From Balantidium ctenopharyngodoni (lineage: Eukaryota > Ciliophora > Litostomatea > Vestibuliferida > Balantidiidae): 22,272 bases of DNA. The notes under the pieces are model-generated. The model ran no database searches, was not told the DNA's origin, and was given only the letters and a program-made list of their open reading frames with translations. The translations under genes were made by a program, and so were the position numbers. The stretch spans positions 1-22,272 of the forward strand of contig JAWNBB010005094.1 in assembly GCA_036325645.1 (NCBI GenBank), given 5' to 3'. Below are positions 9,687 to 18,837 of this stretch, piece after piece (positions within the stretch are counted from its first letter, which is position 1; every line of letters begins with the position of its first letter).

Positions 9687-10990
9687 GTGATTTAATTAAT
9701 GTGACCTTTGATTAATTTAAAAACTTTTATTATTTTATTGTTGAATTTATCAGATAATAACATTATCATTGTTTGTTGTGATCGGGAGGATTAATAATGA
9801 GGCGCTTTGTTGCCTTGTTATAATGATTGGTATTATTTATTTGTGATAAGGATATGTTGTCATTGTGGGATTATAAATCTTCTTTATTTATATTACTATA
9901 TCAATGACGGAGATAACTAGGATTGTAAAGGAGATAAGATTTATATAAAAGGGATAAAATTAGTTATGGGAGAAGTGATTTATTAAAGTGTTGGAAATAA
10001 AATAGTGATAATGATAATGAAAGAAGGAGGACTTTAGGGACAATTCAGAGAGAGAAGTCAACAGTTCAAAGCTCGAAGAACGAATGTCTTATGTTATCTA
10101 AAACAAAGGGAAGATGTGAAAACAGAATAATTCGATTTGTAGGTTATAAAAATTAAAATATGGGTTTGAACAACGATAATCCCTAAGGAGAACAAGGAAG
10201 AAAAAGGAGACAATAGTATCACAAAGAAGAAAAAAAACACTTACATCAATAAAAAAACGATGATGATGGATATGCTTAAATATAGGAATTATTATGACAT
10301 GATATTATATGTTATCAATGAGGAAAGTAATAGAATTTAAATAGGAAATGGACTGAGAACATAAGTAATGTTCTAAAATAAATAATCGATAAAAATGTTG
10401 TACAACTTCCATCAAAGAAACCCAATAAAATTCATTGGAACATTAACTTATAAGATGAACGTTTTTAATTTAAAGATATCTCAAGACGCTCATGAAATAG
10501 ATATTAAAACAAGTGTTCTGATATCTCATTCACATGTCCACCCATATTTGAAACAAAATCAAACATGTGTATTTATTTTAGAAGTTGCTTTACGCAGCAG
10601 CAGAACCGCCACAACCACCGCATTTAGATCCAAATTGGTAATACTATAAACTCGGGATTCAGCGAGTTACAAATAAATTGAATTTAATCTTTGGATTTCG
10701 TGAGTTAAGAAGAACTAAGATAAACAATAACACCAAGTCTCGCATTTGTTGCCGTACTCCAGTTAAAAGAAGAAGTAATAAAAAAGTCAAACGAGAAAGA
10801 AATGACTCTTAAATCAAAGAAGGAGTAATCGAAAGAACTGCCTCAAATAATAAACAATGCGTCATAGACGTTCTTTAATTAAATACATAAACATAAACAT
10901 CTCAAAAACATTTTCCTTTAATATAATATTATTATCATCATTATTAATCATACACACTAAAATACTTGCATCATATCAAACCGATATCCC
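9687..10990. other. Intergenic region with repeat relic between phosphorylase and minus-strand gene
   Basis: The two flanking genes converge across about 1.3 kb. 9687-10020 is plain AT-rich 3' sequence. From about 10170 to 10450 one frame reads like a charged coding sequence if TAA/TAG/TGA are passed through, and 10395-10646 is an open 84-residue frame that shares a peptide with 18112-18207. No intact gene is supported. Confidence 0.45.
10395..10649 (+). pseudogene. Relic of a dispersed coding repeat, copy A
   Basis: An 84-residue open frame contains VFNLKISQDAHEIDIK (10461-10508). It aligns without gaps to IFNLEETQNAYEVDIK at 18109-18156: over 32 codons from the F of FNL I count 14 identities plus conservative changes (V/I, N/D, T/S, Y/H), and about 75% DNA identity over the first 57 bases. 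Conservation of the reading frame shows that both derive from a coding sequence. The protein family is not recognised. Upstream, the apparent continuation is in another frame and broken by stops, so this copy looks decayed. It could be a transposon fragment or a processed gene remnant. Confidence 0.5.
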
Positions 10991-13039
10991 TTAATTAATT
11001 GTCTCTTTTTTATTTTTCCAAAGAATTGCGTTAAAAATATTCTTTGATTTATTGGTATTATAATTATACTTTTCCATATTAATCTTCCTTTGCCTCGGCA
11101 TTTTAATTTGCACAATATTCTGTCCCAACTCCCTGATACAATCCCCTTTCATAATTCTTTCATTCGCAAACAATTTTTTCCCTAAATTATAATAATTGTT
11201 CCCGTTGTTCTTGATATCTCAATACGAGTCATTCTTCATCAATTGCTTATTAAACTTATTTACTTTACTATAATCCTTAATTTCTTCAGGAATCTCCTTT
11301 TTCAACCCCTTTTTAAGCAGTGACCCTAAATCCGAATAATTCTTAATCATTTTCTTATTCTTTTCAGTCTTCACTGTCTCTTCGGCCGCGTTATCACTTA
11401 ACATCATTTGCAAATCCTGTACTGATTGACTATTTATTATAATTCGATCATCTATCTTCGCCTTTATTCCGTTCAGTTTCGATGAATTAAAATTATAAGT
11501 TTTGTTGTTGTTGCTATTTAATCAGGGGTTGTTTGCGGTGGAGATTAAGGTAGGATTTAAGTTGTTGTTGCTGATTAATATCGAAGGCAGTTTCGCTTGT
11601 TTTGTCGCGTTTTCGCATAAAGGGTTGTTTTGAGAAGAGATCTTGTCTTTATAATCGTAGTAAGGATGTTCATCGATTTTATGAAGAAGATATTGATTTG
11701 ATAACATCTCGTCGCCTTGCATTGCGCTGATTACACCGCGTTTGACCATGCTATTATTATAATTTAGGCTTTCATTAAGGAATTGTGAGTACTCATATAT
11801 CGACGTCTTATTATATTTTGATATGTAATCGAGTCTTCCTCCTTTTTGATTTTGGTCTTGGTATCATGTTACACCCACTTCAGGCTTTATTCAGTGATAG
11901 TTGCTACCGGAAGGTTGTGATTTCTCAACTTGCTTTTTCGAATTTGCTATTGAATGGTTCTTATAGTCGTTCTGAGTAAAAAGATCAATTTTGTTATTAA
12001 TAATTGTATTGTTCTGGTTGGTGTTTGTGATGGTGTTTAACGTGGCATGTTTTAGAGTGTGACGTTTATTTTTGTTCGTGTTATCTTCGATATTATCCAC
12101 TTCTTGAGGGAGACGTACTCAATTGTTCGACCAGTAAAACTCGTTGCTAGAGCCTAAAGATTCTATTTTAAAATGCCGAATTGGGATGATCTTGCCATCA
12201 GGGTCAAATGTGTATTTAGTTAAATCTATTGTCTGCTCTGTTCGAGTTAGGAATTGATGACGCCGTTGCTTTTCGATTTCTTCCTCTGCTTTTAACCGCG
12301 CGAGACGAAGCTCCTTTTCTCGTTCATAATCACGGCGGAGTTCATTGACATCGAATGGTTGAGCCTTTTCGAGGTTATTTTGGAAGTTTTTAATATCATA
12401 CGAAGGGAAGTCGATTAAGACCTTACGCTTAACAGTCTTTGTTTTTTTCTCCTCTTCTCTGATAATGACAGGAGAGTGTTTCATTACAGTTTTCGTTATA
12501 TTATTCGCAGTTGACGACTCATTTAAAGCGTTCTTGGTATCATTTCAAGACCCATCGTATTCATGAATAATATTATTATTATTCATATTAATATCGGGCT
12601 CTTTCTTTACTTTTATTCATGTGTTCGCATATCTGTCATATACCGGCACGCCAGGTTCAACGACATCTTCCCAGTTATTCACCGGTGTTAGTACAGGTTG
12701 TTCCGAATTCAACAAAATGCAATCTTCTTTATCATATTCCATTCCTTGTATTTTAACTCAAGGAGTTACTTGATTCTTGACGAACATCAAACACTCTCCG
12801 TTGATCATCAAATCCACCTGTTTCCGGTAAATATCTGTTTGGAAATAGGAGTAAACCAGGGAGAATATTTGCGCTCCGATTATTTCGGATATTTGAGTGC
12901 TAATATAAGGAGCTTTCTTCTCTTCCTGACGTTGACTGGGATTTATTACGATATTTTTTGATATTTGCGAGTTCTCTTTCTTTGATTTTTTACTTGTTCC
13001 TTTATTTGTCGCAGCTTTGTTCGTTGAAGTTTCATTCAT
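10991..13039 (-). CDS. Candidate ciliary protein, C2orf81-like
   Basis: The minus-strand frame runs 682 residues from ATG 13039 to TAA 10991-10993, with eight in-frame TGA codons and three TGG. The N-terminal 30 residues are Lys/Thr/Ser-rich, followed by an amphipathic helical segment (ISTQISEIIGAQIFSLVYSYF) and, near 120, NNWEDVVEPGVPVYDRYANT. That block, and a later PEVGVT-x-YQDQNQKGG block near 387, resemble the layout I recall for C2orf81-type ciliary/flagellar proteins (a W-x-E-D-x-x-EP segment with a D-x-WA motif, then a GVTL-type motif followed by K-x-GG). A Glu/Arg/Lys coiled-coil stretch (LRRDYEREKELRLARLKAEE) lies near 215-240. The C-terminal half is Asn-rich and disordered. No enzymatic motif or transmembrane segment is seen. 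The family call comes from memory of weak motifs; presence of a real gene is much surer than its name. Confidence 0.6.
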
Positions 13040-13294
13040 TTATTAATTCATATAAATAAAATAGTAATTAAATCAAAGTGTTTAGTTACATTTACTTATC
13101 GTATCACTCGATAATGTTGCACTCCATCTCTCGTGCCATGATATCCTGGGTTTGTTTTAGCGATAGATAACCTTGAAAGAGACATTAATGCGATTATCCC
13201 CATACGATTAATATTGTCACTAATTTCAGTAGGACTGAAAGACGTTAAACAATTAAAATAAAACATAAAAATATATTAACTGTATTATAAAAAC
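13040..13294. promoter_or_regulatory. Divergent intergenic region
   Basis: 255 bp separate the start codon of the minus-strand gene (13039) from the plus-strand start at 13295, so both promoters must lie here. The sequence is AT-rich at both edges and less so in the middle (13100-13240). No specific element can be named. Confidence 0.5.
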
Positions 13295-13861
13295 ATGGAA
13301 TCATACAGTGATTTATCACCTTCAACTACTTCAAAAGTAGATAAAACTCTTTGTTCATCCCCCAAAAAATCAAAATTATGTTGAAATCCCACAATAATTC
13401 GTCATCCATCCGTAGAAAACTGAATAATAAATGACCAAGATTATAAATTACCCCAAATGAATATCCCGCATATCCCGAATATCCCTCCGGTTGAATCCGA
13501 GCAATATCCAAATATGGCATCGCCTTATCAAATCTCTTTTTCCTATTGCCCTGAGAAGGATATCAGCAACGTGAAAAACGAAATATATTTCGAAAGTGCC
13601 AACAATACGAAACGTAATAGTAACAATAATTGCACATCCTACACAGAAAATAAATGAAATAATCGAATGAATTATAAGGAACAATTACTAAATCTCAATA
13701 TAACGAATTGAATGCAACAAGGTGTTGAATATAGTGAAATTGAAAAGCAATTCGATTTTGCGAGCAAGGGAAGGGGTTCTGATGATATTAAGGATGAGTT
13801 TTTTGAAGCTAATGATAAACAGGAGGATATGGGTAAGAATAATAAAAATGATTTGTTATAA
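13295..13861 (+). CDS. Small protein of unknown function, Pro/Asn-rich
   Basis: A 188-residue frame from ATG 13295 to TAA 13859-13861 with four in-frame TGA codons and no TGG. The first 30 residues are Ser/Thr/Lys-rich. A proline segment follows (MNIPHIPNIPPVESEQYPN), then a Tyr/Phe/Asn-rich part, and an acidic-charged tail rich in Glu, Asp and Lys. No domain, signal peptide or membrane segment is seen and nothing is recognised. The start is the first ATG in the frame and lies opposite the minus-strand gene start, consistent with a divergent pair. It is probably disordered. Confidence that it is a gene rests on frame length through TGA, composition, and its position. Confidence 0.6.
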
Positions 13862-16698
13862 AAGTTCAATGATATGAATTTAATGGTGTAAATATAATAT
13901 GAGGAGATTTTGTTGGAATTAAAGATAATTAATACATGGCATTTGTCTTAATATATCGTTTGATTAATTTTTCTTATTATTTTGTATTATTTATAGTTGA
14001 AAGAATAATATTTTATAAGCATAATTAAAAATATAATAATTAGATTACTATAATGTAGGGATTGAAATAATTAGGGAATTATCGGAAGGAGATTGTAGGA
14101 GAGGTTGAATGTATAATGGGAAGAATAAGGAATATTGAAAGGGGTGAGAGGAGAGGTGAGGGAGAAAAGAGGAATAAAAAGTATTTCCGATATGGGGTGA
14201 TAACAGGAAAGGAAAGAATTTTAATTATGATTCGAGTTAAAGAATTTTTGAGAAGAAGAATGGGAAGCCTCTGATTACCGGGGAAGAGAAGGCGGAGAAA
14301 AAACAACTATTAAGACCGATAATAGAGAAAGTTATCGAAATATAAAATAAACATACTAAATGTTTGAGGATGTAAATATGAGACGACAAATGAACTTCCT
14401 CAAAACAAAGTAAAGTTTTCAATTAGACAATTATATTAAATATTATGAAAGGATCTTAAAACTACTTTTAAAAGTTTATAAATGTAATTGTTCTCTTATT
14501 CATTATAGAAAAAAAGGTGGATATTTTCGATAAATTCAGACTATTCCATTAAATCTTTAGTCTATTGCTTGGAGTAATTATGCGAAATCATTTTAAAACT
14601 AAAGAATTTAAGTTCATTTTCACATAGTCCTTGTTTGATGGATTTGAATTGATAATTAAACAAGAAGTGTGATGCCATTATGCTTGGCATTGAAATTAAT
14701 TCAAAAATCGTTTTTTTAATATATATACACATACTTTATTTCTCATATTTTTTATGATGCGATTAAAGGAACAAGACTTTTCGTCAATGGGGTTTCAGAT
14801 TTATATTCCGATGACTAAAAATGTTAGAGGTTGTTTTACCTGAAATTGTTTTGTCTTTTATTTAAGTTATTGGTGTGGGATATTGTATGTTGTTAGTTTT
14901 TCAATTTCCAGAAATAGGAAGTTCAATGTAAAAATGGTTCCTTTTTATTTTATTTTTTAAAATCCTGCCGGAGTTTTCTTTATTGATTATCTTTAAAATT
15001 ATGTTGTATATTCTATCTATATATATTGAATTCCTTTGTTGAACCAAAATTCCATAAAAATAACCGTGTTTCAATCTATCCAATATCTGAATTGTTAAGC
15101 ATTGTTTGCTGTTCAAATGGTATATTGCCAAGTGTTTAAATAATTCATATTAGTTTCTCCTGGTGTATTAGGTCTATAATCTCCACAACCACAATAACTT
15201 AGTGGTTTCCAGAATATTTTGACAGAGGCAATAGGATTTTTGTGCTTAATGATGATATCAATTTTATGTAAAGGGAAACCTTAATGTGTTTTAATCGCCT
15301 TCTCCAATACATTCAATAACTCAGGATCAATGTAATTTCTTCTCTTGCATTATTGTAAGCAATTAAGGTATCTTCATTTTCTTTCCTAAATTTGAACTCT
15401 TTTGTTCTTAGGGACTCTCCAGTTTGGCTTTTGACATTGTTTTTGTGGTTCCTTTTTCTCGGCGTTTTTAGATAGTAAAAGTCGGGTTCTGCATACTGCT
15501 TTTAATGGCCAACTACCCAAGAAAATAGTATTGTATGGGGACAAAATGATATTTTTGTTCTGTATTCTAGTCGAATTAGCTCCGTATCCCATTTCTTTCC
15601 TTTTTTGATTTGATCCTAATCAACTTGTTTGGATTTTTTCCCGCAAGCTTTTTCCGTCATTTCTTCATTTCCTGAAGTCTTCTACTCCTTTGACAAGTTT
15701 AATATTTTGTTTTAGGACAAGGTTTTAGATTTGTCTTTTGTGCTTTATCTATCCTTCTTCTAATCCGATTGGTCACTTCTATGAATAGTATATTGTTGAG
15801 ATTTAGTTTTTGAATGTTCTTGTGATAATTCTTATTTTCTTAAAGATTCATCTTTCCAAAGAAGAAGTTGAATAAAATGAAATATGGAGAATGTGCTTAT
15901 TTATACCCTTTTCGTACCTAACATAGTTTAGATGCTTTTCGAATTTAGAATGTCGCATCGATTATTTATTAGCATTTATTACTTCCGAGACGAAAGTTAA
16001 GCGTTATGATATTTCCAAATGCACCCAATAATTCATGTTTTTGTTTTCCCATTCATATTTGACATTTCTCATGCATATCATTTTTATGTTATTATTAAAT
16101 AAACTCTTTTTGATAGCAAACCCAAAATAACTCAACTCAAAATAATGACCAATTATTATCACAACATAATCCAGTAATCATTTCCTTCGCCTTGAATTCT
16201 TTATTTTCAAATCTAAATTTTCCAGATTTTTCCCCATTTTTTATTAGAGTTACAATAACAACTAAATAAAGTTTTGTTGATTTTCCTGGACTGTATTCGA
16301 TTTATTTAACAAAAAAAGTAATTACATATCCCACAATATCTAACTATAACTACTTCAAATTAAAACAAATCCTAATAACCTTAAGCAATATCTTCAATCT
16401 CCACAAATCTTTGACCTTGAATTCGAAACCCTCCTTGATCATTCGTTATCTTATCCTGAGATTCTCCAAATATTTTTTGATTAATCTATAAGCATATTGT
16501 CATCACCTAAAAAATCATACAAAATACTTTCCTCACTAATTACATCCATTCCGTCTTCTTCACTTGAATAATTGTTTGTGTTTGATATTCACTGTTTTAC
16601 TGAGTTGATCATTAAATCCCTTTCAAATTTCTCTTTATAGCGCTGCATTGTTCGATACAAAATGATCCCATTCCTATATATTATATAGAATAATTGTT
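13862..16698. other. Gene-poor block with coding-like relics
   Basis: About 2.8 kb with no intact gene under the local code. 13862-14080 is AT-rich 3' sequence. 14080-14400 is purine-rich on the plus strand and contains a short coding-like peptide ending in LRPIIEKVIEI before TAA. 14401-15850 contains minus-strand coding-like frames, listed separately. 15850-16698 is AT-rich with nothing recognisable. The block differs from its neighbours in being crossed by stop codons of all three kinds. Confidence 0.45.
14401..15592 (-). pseudogene. Coding-like relic interrupted by TAA/TAG/TGA
   Basis: On the minus strand, 15592-15386 is a 68-codon open frame that continues past a TAG and two further UAR codons as YIDPELLNVLEKAIKTH and NPIASVKIFWKPLSYCGCGD. 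At about 15190-15140 the frame appears to shift by one, and 15131-14901 is then open for 76 codons (for example SKQCLTIQILDRLKHGYFYG). Beyond it the same frame reads on with UAR codons. In DNA this AT-rich, stops are expected about every 12 codons, so open runs of 68 and 76 are suggestive. The opposite strand also yields fairly open frames, so the case is moderate. No family is recognised; a decayed mobile element or a foreign gene with Gln at UAR are the two options. Confidence 0.3.
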
Positions 16699-17238
16699 TT
16701 ACGTTTTATGAGAGACTAAACTAGGGTTTCCACCGAATATTTTCAAAAACGTCTTCTCGCTTTCTAAAGCGTTTGACAATATCTTTCCTCGTAGAACAGC
16801 GTTACTTGCTATATCTGTAGTATCGATGTCATAACTGAGATTAGACACATCTTTGGTATCGTTAAAGTCGTCTTCAGATCAATCGTTTATATAGTTTTCA
16901 TATCATGACTTTGAGATGGGTTTGATATTTGGGCAGTCGTAAGACATTTCCAAGTCGATGTTTGTATCAGGGAAACACGAAATATTTTCTTGTTCACTGG
17001 TATTTGTGGTTGTGGTTTTGAGGTTTAAATGTTCAAAATCTTTTTGCATTTCTAGAATATTAATATTAAGGGCAACGCTTGGGGAGGTTTCATAAGAATC
17101 AAACGCGGAAACTTTTTTTTTTTTGAATATCGTCGCATATTTCATCCCCTGAGGATTCACTCCCCGATTTGCTTCGTTGTGAAGTGATTGATGATATCAC
17201 CTTTTTTTATTGGAATTTGGAGGTGAGAACCTTTCCAT
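16699..17238 (-). CDS. Short protein of unknown function
   Basis: A 179-residue minus-strand frame from ATG 17238-17236 to TAA 16701-16699, with three in-frame TGA codons (residues about 14, 112 and 120) and no TGG. An in-frame TAA two codons before the ATG fixes the start. The N-terminus is basic and Ser/Asn-rich. The middle carries YATIFKKKKVSAFDSYETSP and then VALNINILEMQKDFEHLNLK, a possible short helix. The rest is acidic (Asp/Glu/Asn) up to a hydrophobic-basic end (LKIFGGNPSLVSHKT). No recognised domain. It is divergent with the gene at 17314, with only 75 bp between the starts. Confidence 0.6.
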
Positions 17239-17313
17239 TTTTTAGGTGTGACTATTATCAAGAATATAATTAAGCATTTATTGTTATATTTTTGCATCGC
17301 GATAATCTAAAAA
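17239..17313. promoter_or_regulatory. Very short bidirectional promoter gap
   Basis: Only 75 bp separate two divergent start codons. Each ATG is preceded by an in-frame TAA at the -6 to -4 position (TAAAAAATG on both strands), so neither gene can extend into the gap. Both promoters and 5' leaders must fit here or overlap the opposing gene. Confidence 0.55.
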
Positions 17314-17694
17314 ATGAGGTTGTTTAAATACCAAATCCTGTATCTAATACTACTGAACATCAATTTCGTAATTAACATTAGATTAACTAGTAAAAGCAAA
17401 GGTACTCCCTTTATCGGAAGGGAAGAAAACGATACTAATAGTCGACGTATTCCTGAGCTGTATTTAAACGTTGAAGATTTTGACGGCGATATAATCAATT
17501 TTAATCACTTTCAAAATGAGAAAAATGAATGAAGTGAATCATGAACGGAAACGCAAAATAAATTCGAAGGCGATAAAAGAGCGTTAATTAATTTAATATC
17601 TAAGCAAAATGACATCATTAACGAATTGCTCCAAGAGGTGGATAGCACTGATAGCGCTATCTTTCAATATTGAAACAAGCATAAAGTGCCATAA
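17314..17694 (+). CDS. Small putative secreted or membrane-anchored protein
   Basis: A 126-residue frame from ATG 17314 to TAA 17692-17694, with three in-frame TGA codons and no TGG. The in-frame TAA at 17308-17310 fixes the start. Residues 1-24 (MRLFKYQILYLILLNINFVI and on) have a short basic start and a hydrophobic core, as in a signal peptide or N-terminal anchor. The mature part is hydrophilic: a Lys/Gly/Arg stretch, an acidic segment (LYLNVEDFDGDIINF), then a C-terminal helix candidate (ALINLISKQNDIINELLQEV) that could form a coiled coil. No family is recognised. Confidence 0.6.
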
Positions 17695-18837
17695 AGTCTT
17701 GAGGTTCCATGAAGGAAATCTCAAAATGAATGAAAACTAGGGAATGTTTGAAGTTTATTGTTGCTTCTATTTATATGAGTATATGATTATGAACTCTTTT
17801 TAATAATTATAGAAATATTTAGTGGAATACTCTAGAAAGGAAGTAAATAAACATCGACATTTTGTTGAGCTGTATTAAGTATTAACATTATAATTAAATC
17901 AGGATTGTTTGAAGTGGCAAATGATTGAAAAAAGCTTGTCAAACGGTTCACGTTGAAATAAACCAAAGAAGAAAAAAGATGGGTTACAAAGGAAAATTCA
18001 AAATAATCAAAGTTAAGAACTTATCTGATGGTAGAGAATGAGGATACTTCAGAAATGTAAAACACGAAAAAATTTGATCCATGAGCATTATGTAGTCACA
18101 AAAAGTATATTTTTAATTTAGAGGAGACTCAAAATGCATATGAAGTAGATATTAAAAAGATTGTTCTATAATACCTTTGTCAGGTAGAACAATATTTTAC
18201 TCAAAGTTACGATGTTGAAATATCATAGAATAAAGGTGATTTAAATAACACTGTCATAACAATCTTGGAAGATGAATACGATTAGAATTCCTAATGTTCA
18301 AAGTAAACATGGGAAAATGATATGGATTTCTCTTTAATAAATAGTTCTATTTATTACAATTATCTAAAATAACATAAACATCAATGGTTTCGTTTGTTTT
18401 CTTCTTGACAATATTTTATTACTTTTATTTAATATTTTTATGTTTTTGTTTGTTTTTTGCAATAATTTCAATTAAGGCATTTCCTTTTACCATTTTCGTT
18501 TTTTTAAAACCGAAATTCTGGGCGAAAATAAGCGATAATCATGGTACAACAATTGCAAAAAATTGTGTATCCACCTCAAAAATCATTTGAGATTGATCAC
18601 GAGATTTCTCTTCATAATTACTTGTGATTTTCTTTTACGATTATCAAAAACTCCATCTTTCTTGATACAGAACAGGCTAATATTATAATTATCAAACAAA
18701 GCTCCTCATCTCCCTAATTAAACATTGTCATATTTTTCATTATCATGAGTCAGATAACATACTAACATTTATTAAATTACGAAGACTCATAATCATTTAT
18801 AATATTTCCAATTAACCTATATGTAATAGACACAATA
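17695..18837. other. Gene-poor block with repeat relics
   Basis: About 1.1 kb without an intact gene. 17902-18357 holds repeat copy B. 18384-18590 has a plus-strand hydrophobic frame that is mirrored by coding-like minus-strand peptides. The last 50 bp before 18838 are AT-rich and may hold the promoter of the next gene. Confidence 0.4.
17902..18357 (+). pseudogene. Relic of a dispersed coding repeat, copy B
   Basis: One frame reads as plausible protein over about 150 codons: KLVKRFTLK, EEKRWVTKENSK, SKLRTYLMVENEDTSEM, ALCSHKKYIFNLEETQ, NAYEVDIKKIVL, YLCQVEQYFTQSYDVEIS, NKGDLNNTVITILEDEYD, TWENDMDFSLIN. These pieces are separated only by TAA/TAG (about nine) and two TGA, with no frameshift that I can detect. 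The FNL-to-DIK part matches copy A at 10464-10559 (14 of 32 residues identical). The number of stops is near that expected by chance for AT-rich DNA, so the frame-preserved similarity to copy A is the real evidence. Function unknown. Confidence 0.45.

Noticed and set aside
14079-14422. Minus-strand frames rich in Leu/Phe/Pro/Ser
   Set aside because: Antisense of a purine-rich plus-strand segment; no signal beyond base composition.
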